Assembly: GCA_010093685.1 (NCBI GenBank)
Contig: MU006226.1
Span: forward strand, 1,004,964-1,068,963
Source: Ophiobolus disseminans
Lineage: Eukaryota > Ascomycota > Dothideomycetes > Pleosporales > Phaeosphaeriaceae
Length of the DNA: 64,000 nt
Direction of reading: 5' to 3'
The position numbers and the translations under genes were made by a program. This document shows, piece after piece, positions 32,212 to 43,654 of this stretch (its first letter is position 1; every line of letters starts with the position of its first letter). The notes below the pieces were generated by a model that did no database searches, had not been told where the DNA came from, and was given only the letters and a program-made list of their open reading frames with translations.

Positions 32212-33919
32212 ATGAAGCGTGCGCGTGAGGACTGTGATGGAGAGCACCCCACCGCAAAAGTGCGCCGCGTAGTAAAATCCGACAGTCTCTCAAAACTCAG
32301 TGATGAATTACTCGTACGGATCTTATCCCTCGTTCCAGTCACCTCGCTACTTGTGTGCCAAAGGTAGACTCCTCTGCTCCCTTCCCTATGTGGTATGCTG
32401 ACAAGCCAGATTGTCAAAGAAATTCGGTCGCCTATCGGTAGACTCAGAATTATGGAAAGCTGCGTACTATCGAACGTTCGTGCTCCCACGCGCATCACGT
32501 ATACCAGGTATCAAGGACGCTGGATCCGCCAGTCGGTTACACTACTCGTCGCGGCTGTCCAAGTGGCTGGATGACGGGTATCTAGTCAAAGATGGAGTCA
32601 AGACACATTGGAAGCAACAGTATCGTCTGCGGCACAATTGGTCGCAGGGCCAGTGCGCCGTCAGTGAGATAGTTGTAGCAGAGAGGCCTCCAGATCCGCC
32701 TCTACTCGTTATGATGTCCAACAGCACAGTCTTTGCTGCTGACTCAATATCTGGCCTGCGTGCGTGGAGCTCGAAGAACGACAGGCAGATGTTGGCAGCG
32801 ACGTCACTTGCAGTGGCCGGTACCGATACTCTTCGATTGCCAGTATCCATGGCTATTGACTCGTCGGACACCACTGAGTCCGACGACAGAGTTGCCATGG
32901 GATTTGCGGATGGCTCGTTTTCCCTTTATGCATTGAAAAGAGGCGAGCATAGCTTCAAAAGCTTATTCACTCATCCGCCATCTACCAATGGTGCGCTGGC
33001 AGCGATTGCATATTCTGCGCCCTATCTCCTCACCATGACGGAAGACCATCTGCTGTCGCTGTATGCATTCGGGGAGTCGGTAGAGAGTATCCAACCTCTG
33101 CAGGCTCCACAGCTCTTGTATTCATTGCGATCGCATACTGCTTGGCCCCCCGTCTCTTTGTCGTTACGCACAACTACGTCGAGCATGACGGCAGCAATAG
33201 CGTACTCAATTCCGACCTACCTATCTGGATGGACTGTTGGCGTCCAAGAGCTAAGACTTTCACACAAGGGTGAATTGCTCGAATCACGGCTGGCGACGGC
33301 AGCAGACGAACACTCGTTCACTTTATCAGCATATCGTTCTGTGTCTTCTCCATCTACACGCTCGTCGTCGCCATTGCCCGGTCATTCTCGAGAAACCACC
33401 CTGCTCAGCAGCCCAAGCACGTCAAAGCCCACCTCGATGTCGTATTCGCATCCTTATCTACTCGTCGCCCACCCTGATAACACGCTCTCGTTATACCTCG
33501 TCAAGTCAACCTCTTCTGCGCTTTCAATCAGTTCTGGCAACCGGCTTTGGGGGCATACCTCTTCCATATCTGGGGCACACGTTGGTATGCGTGGCAAAGC
33601 AGTGTCTGTCAGTAGGGTAGGCAATGAGCTTAGGGTTTGGGATCTGGAAGGTGGTATGTCATCCATGACGAGCCGACGACGCCTCCGCAACGGTGACATC
33701 AGTGTCAGGGTGCAGCCTTCAAAGGCCTCAGACGATTCAGAAAGCATTGGGGGACATGCGCTCCATGGCAAGGCTGGCCTTCGACTTGCGCTTGATCAAG
33801 GAAGCTTCGATGACTCGATCGTGAGCCAAGGCTGGGTAGGATTCGATGAACAAAATGTCATCGTCCTTCGAGAGAAGACTGAAGGAAGCCAGGCATTGGT
33901 GGTGTATGATTTTACCTGA
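32212..33919 (+). CDS. F-box protein with WD-like repeat region
   Basis: This is a probable substrate adaptor of an SCF ubiquitin ligase. Exons 32212-32363 and 32410-33919 give 553 aa; an in-frame ATG at 32110 would add 34 residues. A basic N-terminus (MKRAREDCDGE) is followed by the F-box at about 24-68: LSKLSDELLVRILSLVPVTS, then RLSKKFGRLSVDSELWKAAYY across the intron. From about 180 to 480 there are repeating blocks typical of beta-propeller blades, for example RVAMGFADGSFSLYAL, LVAHPDNTLSLYLV and VSRVGNELRVWDLEGG. Ser-rich linkers interrupt the blades. The target is unknown. Confidence 0.85.
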
Positions 33920-34698
33920 TCATACGGCAGTACACCTCTATTTACGGACATGCATACAATATGCTCGCGCAGCGCGGTGCCAACGTGGAAGGACCCACAC
34001 CGCGTTGAATTACCTTAGCCGTTCGGCGCTGCTGTCGTACAAGCACGAGGCTGTTGCATCCTCCGATGGCACTGGTGCACATAGTTCGGTCCAGGTCATC
34101 AATTTGGCCAACAAAACGCCACGTGCGTACGACATAGATCCGGTCCCGCGGCTTTCATGTCAGACTAGACACACCCACAGTTGACGATCTGCACACCATC
34201 AAGCAAAGCCTCTTCAATGACATCGACCATTGCGGTTGCTTTACGTATGAACTATGGAAAAACACCAGTGTGTCACACACTCACCGGACCAAGGCTTGTT
34301 TATCGATGCATCGCCATCTTTTCCTCATTCCAGCGAGCAGATGACCACAACGTCGGGTAAGCGCAACGGTTGCACTAGTCCGCTTTCAGCATTAGCTCCT
34401 GCCTCTTGGCGTAACCGCACTAGGAAGAGAAAATATCTGTCCCCGCAGCGTGCCCCTCCCTCTCTTCGACACTCACACCAGCAGCTCCCTTTCGAAGTTC
34501 AATTGGCGGCGGACCTGTTATCTGAAGCTCACGACATTTGGAATCTTTCCTTCACGACCCAACTTCAACCTTTAAAGAACACTCTCTCTACGACGACTTT
34601 TAAGGTACAGCCAACTTCCATCGTGCAGGCGCGTTTGGCACAAACGCCAAGAATATTATCTAACGCGCACAAGGTCTCTTCCTCGACTCTCACGAACA
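33920..34698. other. Intergenic, likely long leader of GIS2-like gene
   Basis: This 779-bp stretch lies between two plus-strand genes. An open frame at 34254-34754 runs into the next gene's first exon in another frame, has no domain and is rejected. Pyrimidine-rich stretches before 34699 fit a promoter and leader of a highly expressed gene. Confidence 0.5.
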
Positions 34699-35593
34699 AT
34701 GGATTACCAGGCACCAGCTACTGGCGGAGGCAGCCGCGGCTGCTACAACTGTAAGTAAAACGCCACTTTCGCAACACCATGCAGCAACTATATGATTGGT
34801 GGCCGAGCCAAATTACCCCGATGTCTACAATCGAGCTGGATCTGCATGTCTTATGACTTCGGAGCTCCAGCCCCTCAATCACGGGCATTTATCAACGTCG
34901 AAATTTGGTCTAGACATTACCAAACCGATTGTGTTTTCGCCACTCTATCTCTTGTACTTCTTTCAGTTCCTAGACCCGAGCTTACACTTTTGCCAGGCGG
35001 AGACGCGTCTCACCGCGCCGCTGAATGCCCCACCAAGGGTACCCCAACTTGCTACAACTGCGGCGAGAAGGGCCACGTGAGCCGCGAGTGCCAAAACCCC
35101 CAGGCCGAGAAGACCTGCTACCGCTGCGGAGGCACCGGCCACATCAGCCGCGAGTGCACCAAGGAGGGTGGCGCCGGCATGGGAGGTGCCGGAGGTGGTG
35201 GCCAGGAATGCTACAAGTGCGGCCAGCGGGGTCACATTGCCCGCAACTGCTCTCAGGGCGGAGCCTACGGCGGCGGTGCCGGCGGCCAGGGTGGCTATGG
35301 AGGTGGTCGCGGCGGATACGGTGGCGGCCAGGGTGGTGGTTATGGCGGTGCCCGCCAGACCACTTGCTACTCCTGCGGCGGTTTCGGCCACATGAGCCGT
35401 GACTGCACCCAGGGCCAGAAGTGCTACAACTGTACGTGGATCTCGATGAGCTTGAGTTATTGGCAAGGACTGACATGATGCAGGCGGCGAGGTTGGCCAT
35501 CTTTCGCGAGACTGCCCCCAGGAGACCACGACGGAGCGCGTTTGCTACCGCTGCAAGCAGCCCGGCCACGTTCAAAGCGCGTGCCCCAACTAG
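34699..35593 (+). CDS. GIS2: CCHC zinc-knuckle nucleic-acid-binding protein (GIS2/Byr3/CNBP)
   Basis: It binds single-stranded nucleic acid and, in yeast and animals, translated mRNAs. Exons are 34699-34750, 34997-35431 and 35484-35593 (198 aa). Seven C-x2-C-x4-H-x4-C knuckles are seen: CYNCGDASHRAAEC, CYNCGEKGHVSREC, CYRCGGTGHISREC, CYKCGQRGHIARNC, CYSCGGFGHMSRDC, CYNCGEVGHLSRDC and CYRCKQPGHVQSAC. A Gly/Arg/Tyr-rich RGG-type linker lies between knuckles 4 and 5. Introns 1 and 2 both interrupt a knuckle directly after its CYNC start (T of TGC), so two knuckles are completed only by splicing. The first intron is 246 nt, long for this window. Confidence 0.95.
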
Positions 35594-36301
35594 AGTCAGT
35601 CGCTGTTCGGTTCCGTCGATGTCCTTGATCTGGAGTAGTTCTTGATGCTACGGTTCGCCTTGTCGCGTGCGGACTAGCATGCCCGAGATTTAGAGATGGT
35701 CATGATTTATGAAGCATCGACACGATCACGATTTTCCTTCTTGTACATTTTTCTCATTTCACGGCTTGGCAGCCGTTTTTCAACGCTTCACGAAAAGCAT
35801 ATCATCGCCCGAACGTCAACAGGGTTCACGGAAAAGTTCTTGGATCAGTCAGGATGGTTCTACGTTTGGCGGATACAAAGTGGATAGGAGAGCGGATACC
35901 TATATGCGAGCAAGGAATGGAAGGAGTGTGCCCATTAAACAGGAGAGTGAGTTTGGATAGCTGAGAGACCGGATCGAAGTCGCAGCACGAAGAAATGAAT
36001 AAGTTACCCTCCAGTTTGGAGGGGCTCCTCAGCCGGCCTGTCCACGTGAAAGAAGAGGCGTTGTATGCTGACTACTCCACTTGTGGAGTGAAGTGTGTGT
36101 TGCTCAAAGTATACATGCCCCGCCAAGGATGATTGCTCAGGTGCACGCTCGCGGACTAGTTCGCTTCCAGCCCGGGTGCCCACCCTTGCTGCTTGCCCAA
36201 ACAACAACGAACTTTGCCCGCAACACCTCAACAGCAACACTCAACCACGCGTCAGCCCACGATTGCGCGCGTTGCCCGCCCAAAGACTGCAACACCACAA
36301 C
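35594..36301. other. Intergenic between GIS2-like gene and CENP-C gene
   Basis: This 708-bp stretch holds the 3' flank of one plus-strand gene and the promoter of the next. There is a 16-nt palindrome ACTCCACTTGTGGAGT at 36074-36089. No gene is seen. Confidence 0.5.
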
Positions 36302-39016
36302 ATGGCGCCCCAACGGAAACGCGAAAATCGCGAGAACCAATTCTACAATGTTGGCGTGCAGGGAAGGTATGCAAAACAATGGCCTCGACGACAGCGCGCG
36401 CATCTAACCGCCACAGGAAAACCGGCATCACTCTCGCAGACCGCGGCGTGTACGACGAGCATGGCCTGGAGCCTATCTCGGGCATCTTCTCGTCGCCGGA
36501 GAAGTCACCACCGAAGCGCAGCGACACCGCGACCGCGTCAGAGTCCATGGAGCTACAGCAGAGTGCGTCCTCTAAGACACCACACGGCGTGCACGTGTTC
36601 AACTCGCTCGTGTAGATGTGCTAACATGTGCGGCCCCAGGCTCTATCCCCGATCTTACTACTTCGCACCAGATCTTGCGCAACGGCCGGACAAACCTCCC
36701 TCCACCGCGATCGCGGTCCCCGAAGAAGACAGCACTCGGCTCTTCGCCGCGTCGGCAGTCCTCCATGGCCCCGAGAGGCAGCTCCGTCGGGGTTTCCAGC
36801 CCAATACGCGCCGCTTCGCACCCCGCCGTTGCCAGACGCTTGGAGTTCGACCAGGACGAATCGGACCTGCACGAGACTCCGGCTTTGAGCGGCTCTGGAC
36901 AACGCCGTGGAAAGCGCGCCAACGTGTACGACATACCCGAGGATGCATCACCCGTGCCGCAGAGCAGCGCGGTGCTCGAGGAAAGCTACGTGCAGGAGGA
37001 GATCACGGCAGACGAGAACTCAATTGTCATCAACAGTGTCGTCGAGGAGAGCATCGCGCAGATTGGAGATGACACGCTGAATGGCGCAGAGGCCAGTGAA
37101 GAGCATGTCGAGCTAGAGGAAACGGAGATGACCCCCGAGCCTGTCAAGGAGCCAGCCAAGAGAAGCAGGAAACGCAAAAGTGATATCTCAGAGCCAGTAG
37201 ACGGAGAGGAAACCAGTGCAAAGAAACAGCGCAAGCGAGGTGCAGCTTCCGCACAAGCTGCAGAGGTTCAGAAGAAGTCGAAGAAGCCCCCTGTTGCCGC
37301 ATCACGGCGATCGAAGCGCGTCTCAGACTTGATGGAGCTGGAATCAAGTATGCTGGACGGATCAGACGACACGTCCGTAGATGCGTCCGAAGTACCTGTA
37401 GAGCCCGAAGAAGCACCGGCCAAGCGACGAGGGCGACCCCCACGCGCAAAACCGGACGTGGAGAAGGAAAACGCGGTCCCGGCGAAAGCGACTAAGAGCG
37501 CAGCTGCGAAGAACAAGGACGACGACGTTTTCAAAAAGCCACCAAAACCTGCGCCCAAGCCAAAAGAAAAGGCGGCTACCAAGAGCAAAGTGCAAGCAAA
37601 GTCACTCAGTGAGCCATCACAGACAAATGGCGTCGATGCTGGAAAACTCGTAGACGCGTATGGTCACCCCCTCAGCAAAAAAGACATTGAGGATATTTCT
37701 GCAACCTCAACTAGTACGCGATTCGGACGCGGGCGCCATCTCTCGGTATATCGGGAACTCGAGCCAGAGGCCATAGCCCGTGTCGGTCGAACTGGCAGAC
37801 ATCGTGTAGCTCCAATCAATTTTTGGAAGAACGATCGTATCGCGTACGATCCCAGTGGCAGCATGACCTCTATTGTCATGAACCAAGGCACTGAGCCGGA
37901 GCGCAAGAAACATAAATCTTCAGGCGCAAAGGGCAAGAAGCGCGGCCTCACTGCAATTGAAGAGGAAGAAGTCGAGCTGGACCCTTGGGAAGAAGGTGAG
38001 GGCATATTGGTCGGGAATTACAGAGACTTCGATCCTGTCACAGATGTCACTTTATCGGACATCGTCGAAGAAAGTAAGCAACCTATTATGACTGTGGACC
38101 TGAATCAGATCTAACAACACCGCAGCAATCGCGTGGGCTCCTAAAGGCATTAAACCAGTGGCTGTCTCAGACGGCTCGTTCCATTTTACGAAGGTGGGCG
38201 CGGCTGGTTCGTTTTTCAGCTGGGGGCTTATCGAGCTTCTTACGGATCAGATGAAGCGCACGAAAAATTCACGAACAATGCACATGGTCTTCCACGTGCA
38301 ATCTGGTACAGTGGAAGTCCAGGTGCATGCGAATGAGTTCATCATGCACAAAGGTGGCGTCTGGCAAGTCCCTCGAGGTATGTTACTCATCTCTTTGCTG
38401 CCTCTCTCCTTTTTTCATCCTCGCATCTTCTTCTGTCCTCGCCTGGTCCGCGCTACCCTCGGCACCCAAGGCCGCGTTATCATCCCTCGCGTTCCGCGCC
38501 TATATCGCTTGTACGACGGCCGTCGCTTTACACTTCAACGCGAGTCGGGATATTGCATGTCCCTTTCCGCATTTCCAGGTCGCGCAACGCGCGCTCACTT
38601 CACGCTTGAAACGTCGCACCGCTGGGTCCAGGCCAAGCGAAGCGTGTCCAACCTGCAGCAAAGTGGCGTTGCCGAACGCATGCTGTGCATGCTGTGTGAC
38701 ATTCGACGCCGTGCATCCTATCACTCGATCTGCATACACGCGAACCGTTTCCCAGCCCCCGTGCTTGGTTGGTTGACTCGTTTTCGCGAGGGTCACATGT
38801 TTTGGAATTCCCATTTTTGTTGCTTGGTGGCGCGTGATGGGGCGTTTGATTGGAGCGAGTTTTGAATTGCATGCTGACCAGTTACACCCAGGCAATACGT
38901 ATAGCATCAGGAACATCGGCAGCGGGACGGCTCGCGTATTCTTTGCCCAGGCGCGCGAGGTGCATCCTACGGAGAAGTCACCCCCGGCTGGCGAGGAGAC
39001 ATCTCAGGCTGGCTAG
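36302..39016 (+). CDS. MIF2: Inner kinetochore protein CENP-C/Mif2
   Basis: It links CENP-A nucleosomes to the outer kinetochore. Exons are 36302-36366, 36417-36562, 36640-38073, 38126-38377 and 38892-39016 (673 aa). The N-terminus has the Mif2 block (FYNVGVQGRKTGITLADRGV, then DEHGLEPISGIFSSPEKSPP). The middle is acidic and Lys/Arg-rich, with a KRRGRPPRAK AT-hook-like motif. The CENP-C motif is near 450-466 (RTGRHRVAPINFWKNDR) and contacts the histone tail and acidic patch. The C-terminal cupin dimerisation domain is split by the last intron (FHVQSGTVEVQVHANEF; then GNTYSIRNIGSGTARVFFAQ). That last intron is 514 nt, ten times the others, and stays open in frame for 161 codons. Confidence 0.95.
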
Positions 39017-42000
39017 AAGAATGCTTCAGACGAGGAGTCACTCCCAGATAAAAAGAGGCGGTGAAAAGTGACATCTGGCGGTGTCGATGCTTGAATATGG
39101 CCGCCACGCTCATCTGCAGGATTTTCCAAGTCGCGCTTCGTCGTTCGGGGTGTGGGGCTAGCGTTGGGCTACGGTAGCGCTGGGTGGAGATGTGTTCGTG
39201 AACCCACTAGGGGTTTGCTTTAGTGTAGGCGCTACACAGTGGTGGAGTAGGTCTTCCGAACGGGGTTGTTGTTTACTTTTCAAGCGCGGTATCCGAAAGC
39301 AAGCAATGATGTCGAGAGCGATACCAGCTCCATCTTTTAGTAATGATTACGAATGATGTTTCCATCCCGCATCCAGATTTCCCACCGACTCGTGCCTCCA
39401 TACTCGAGCTCCTGGATCTGAATCAGGGCCCAAATGCAACCATGTGGCGTCGTTCCTTCTTTCCAACATAAATTCTCACCAACGTCTCACGAGAACACAT
39501 GTTCACCGCCACTTTACCCCTACTCACCGCCATCCAGGTATTCCAGCTTGATCTGCATCGTCCCGTTGTCTTGATCATACGCACATGTAGGTGCGGAAGC
39601 GAGCGTGGTACAAGATAGGGTGGGGACGTGTTTTGACATCGGCTCGCAGCGGCATTTGCGGGGATGAGTTCTGTGGTTCTGTGATACATTGGATGTATGG
39701 AGTGGATATGGATACGAGGAAGGGCAAACGTTGGTTGTAGGGGTAGTTGTGTGATTGTGGAAAGAGTAGTCAGTGTAGTCAGGAGGGTAATAGTCGATGC
39801 ATCAGACCAATACTCGACGTTGGAACGTGATACGAAGAACTTAACCCATGAAAAGTGCTGTTCAAAAAATCCAAAGACCGCTACCACACACCACCATCCG
39901 TTCCAAAGGGAAAAAGTGACAGCTCGCCCCCATCCCACAAAGTTCTGACAGCCCGCTCGCTTACCCTCTTCGTGCAACCACACCTCACGTCTCTACTTCA
40001 ACATCACACAACAGCAGCACCGCACACACACCGATCAGGCAACTTGCTTTTCCCACCGCATGACGGGGAAGCGGGCAGCTCGCATCCCAGGCGTTTCTTG
40101 TGCCACTTTGCCCGTGCTTACTAGTGGTGGAAAGACAGGTCGAACGGTGTGTGGCTGGCAGTTCGTGGCGCCAGGCACAGGACCCAAGGCCCTGGTTTAC
40201 AGAGCTTCGTAAGACGAGAGTGCGAAAGCGAGCGGTGTGGAGCGGTGTAGTTTGTTTAGATGTTGGCGATGATGTGTAGAGGCCTGGGTTCCGGTAAGAG
40301 TGGAGATGTGTGAGTAGAGAGGATTTGAGCAGTGTCCAGTTGTCCGGTATCTGTGTGATTTAGGAGACGATTAGAGTTGTGCGATGTGGGATCTAGATGT
40401 GGTCAGGAACTAGGTTGGGGTTAAGATTTGGGAGGAACAACGGTGAAGATTGGATGTGTTGGCATGAAATGATGATTCTGAAGGTTTCGGCGCCGAAATT
40501 GTTGGAGTGGTGGTGACGAACATGCTTGTTAATGGCCATCAGCTTGATTGTTGTGTGCCTGAGTAGGTTTGCAAGGCTGCGCAGTCGACTGAGACCTTGC
40601 TGATTTGCCTCGTCATTTCCCGCAACCTCAGCAAGGCCCGTTTCAAACACGTTGACGTCAGTATAAGCGCTGAGTTTGAGCATCTCTTCGATCCAGTCGC
40701 CCACGCATTGTTTATTCCTGTTCACACACAGCGCGTCGCCAAACCTTCGCAATGATTTGCATCGCCGTGCACAGGACCCCTTCGCACCCATCTCCCCAAA
40801 TCAAGTATGGGGCCGTGTGGGCGTTCACACCCCTTTGAGCCGCAATGGCGATCGGCACTACTTGTTAGCCTCACATCTTTCTCGCTTGCCGGGAAGATTA
40901 CTCCGAGGCTGCTGAGTCTCTCAGCCCCGCGAGTCATGCCACTGGAAAAAGCACTTGGCGAAAGATTTGATGAACTGATGAGAGTTCCCAGTCGATCGGG
41001 TGCATCGCGGAGGAAGCCTAGGCCTATTGTTAGCGTCCCGCTTCCGATGGTGAGATATCATGTCTTATTGTTTCATGTGGGTGCAAATGCAAAAGCTGCA
41101 AAGCGTGAAGATGACTGCGTATGACGGTGCAGCGTCAGATGCACATGTTATTGATGGAGAATTGGCACGGCGCACGCGATATTTGCAGCTGAGAACTTGT
41201 CGTACGTGTGGCTGTGGTGTAAGTTCGGTCCGTGGCGGCTGACTTTTGATGCATCAACTGGAGTATGCACAGTGCGAAGGGCCTGATGCGGCGAGCATTG
41301 AATCGTGTCTGCCCAGGATTCGTAGTGTTCCAGGTTCCGCCATTTTGAATGTGCGTCTTGCTTGTTCTCGCCATGGAGTGGTCGCATTGTTCTTTGCTCG
41401 TGCATGCTGTTTTGGGGCAATCACGGACGTATCAAACGATGTTAGGAAGGTGTGCCTTACCGGCGATGTGACGTTGGTAATGCCGAAACGACAAGGCCAC
41501 AGAATGTTCTTCTTGTGCTTCTAGCTTGTATCAGTTCGTCCTAGGTCAGAACTGGTGGACGAGACCCCACCCTGATCCATGGTTCACGGTCGAAAACGGT
41601 CCTGTTTCGCATGCCATGGAACGGGTTTGTGCCAAATGGACGATCCCGGCAGATCGCATGGTAACTGGTTCATTGAAGCCGGATGGGAGATGATTTCGGT
41701 CGTAAGTACAGTTCCCCTGGTGAGGTAACCTCGTGTGCGTGTGGCGGGAAGTGGGGCGGCGCAGATTGTCGTGTGTCGAAAGAGGGTGTGTCGGATAGAT
41801 CGCGACTCATACTCCTCGCTCTGGGCGAACACATGCGGCGACGAGGATGGTCTGCGGAACGTCGGAAGGCTTCTCGAAGCAAAGGAAGGGCATGATCGTC
41901 GCCCAGAAGCGCGGGCACGGAGCCGTCTCCTGCGCGACATTGTCGTGGTTTGATTCATGGCCCCTAATGCGCAATTTCACTTGTTCGAACATGTTCGCAG

Positions 42001-43654
42001 GTGTCCCGTGCTGGTCTGCCACCCTCCGCAGCAGAAGCAAGTAAGCCCGAGATGATTGAACGCGTCGGACAGAAGGCGCCGAGGTCATTCGTCCGCCCGG
42101 CGGGTCGTTTGAAGCCTCAGAGGCCCATACACCAGGTTCCGCGTTGGTTCTGTTCGGCATTGGCAATGTGCCGCACATCTGCCTGAATGCACACAGGTGA
42201 CATTCTCCACTCCCTGTCAAGAACGGCAGCTGTAGCCTCATTAGGTGCGATCTCCAAAGCATAACAATGTTCTGAAGAAGCAACGGAACATGAGCACATT
42301 ATCAAACTGAACTTGGGCATTGACAACGAGAAAGCAAGGATGATTATGGTTTTACTGTGTTTCAGAGTTGAGGGTGGGGTACAAGGTTTTCAGCCTTGCG
42401 GCCAAAGATTCGAGGAGATTTTCTCGAACACATGGAACGGAGAAATCCAGGGATGAACGTGGTGCTTCGTTGATTTGATGCCGCACCATGGTATCGATAA
42501 CACACCACCTTTTTGGGCGGCGAACAGCGCAAACGATCCAGTTAATCTGCTTTTAGTGGGGTTGCAGCGGGTCATGAACTGGCGTCTGCGTTGTCAATGA
42601 CATGGCGTTCTAAAATAAATCAAGGATGGTTCACGGATGCAGCCCGTTCATGCAGGCCTAAGCCGCCCCTCCATCTCCTTACTCATTCTTTTCCAAAGTG
42701 AGGCGTCCGCATGAGGCTGTGCGGATGACAGCGCACTCAACACCATCTTTTCAGGTTGCTTGAGTTTGATGGTAGAGCGGTGACAGCGCAACACGCAGAG
42801 GAGCCACGTAGGTTCGCTTTTGACCGACTCGAATGCAAGCCGCCACTGCATACGTCATTAGTGGTGATCTGGGGTAGACGAAGCGCGAAGGCGGTGGGAA
42901 CGTGTCGTTCACCGCCACTGAATCGAACATGGGATGCTTGACTTCGAGATGGCGAGAACTCTGCAAGTTGGGCAGTGACTCAGTAGTAGAGAGGGTTTGG
43001 AGTCCGGAGATGAACGTCGTTGTTTTCTACTTTACATGTCATGGCCATGCTAGCCTCGAGTATGTGTATGCGTTGGCGTAAAAGTGCTTGAACCGCTATG
43101 ACGCGTAATGAAATTCTATGCTAAGTTGCAGGCTGAATATATGGCCAAACTCAGGTTTGGTAAACAAAACTACAAGGTAATATGATAGATGTCCTCTCCA
43201 CGCTATGCCGATGGTTCTTATGTTAAGATTGTAATGGTAAAAGGAGACGCTGATGGAAATGCACAATCGTTACCGCACCAATGGTGTATAAAACAAACAA
43301 GAACAGACCAAATAATGAAATCCCAGCAAATCCAGCGCTATGATCTTGTGTGCGTAACAATGCAATGAGATGACTTAAAAGCAGAAATGCAGCCCCGACC
43401 CACGCTAAATGCCACAATCATGCCGCTTAATGGTTATGATCCGTGAAATGGCCCTCCTGTAATGCAATATGATTGTCGTTATCCACCTCTTGTACTCCGT
43501 GTCTATATCCCAATTATACCCTCGTTGGTTCGGTTCCTGCCCGATGAATGTGTTGCTATCTCTTTCTGTGAAATTTCAATTTCTGGATACGAGTATCGTT
43601 GCCTGTGTTGCGGTGCTTTCGATCGAGGAACGATGCGCTGAGTCGACCGGATCA
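39017..43654. other. 4.6-kb gene-poor convergent region
   Basis: CENP-C (plus) and the Myb gene (minus) end on either side, so no promoter for a called gene is needed here. Many open frames of 60-190 codons occur on both strands without recognisable domains. Base composition is ordinary rather than AT-rich, and no obvious terminal repeats are seen. One small two-helix frame (43223-43417) is listed separately. Non-coding transcripts or an unrecognised fast-evolving gene are possible. Confidence 0.5.
43223..43417 (-). CDS. Possible 64-aa two-helix membrane miniprotein
   Basis: This short frame starts MWHLAWVGAAFLLLSHLIALL and continues with a second hydrophobic segment FAGISLFGLFLFVLYTIGAV, ending with a short basic tail. 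Two well-formed helices in 64 residues is unusual for a chance frame. Codon choice is richer in A/T at third positions than in neighbouring genes, which argues for chance or for foreign origin. There is no homology I recognise. Confidence 0.25.
   Translation of the reverse strand: MWHLAWVGAAFLLLSHLIALLRTQDHSAGFAGISLFGLFLFVLYTIGAVTIVHFHQRLLLPLQS

Noticed and set aside
34254..34754. 166-codon frame overlapping the first exon of the GIS2-like gene
   Set aside because: Different frame from the zinc-knuckle exon and no domain.
39423..39983. 186-codon minus-strand frame in the gene-poor region
   Set aside because: No recognisable domain and overlapping frames of similar length on the other strand.
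40393..40791. 132-codon minus-strand frame
   Set aside because: The middle looks protein-like, but there is no family, no neighbouring exon and no other support.
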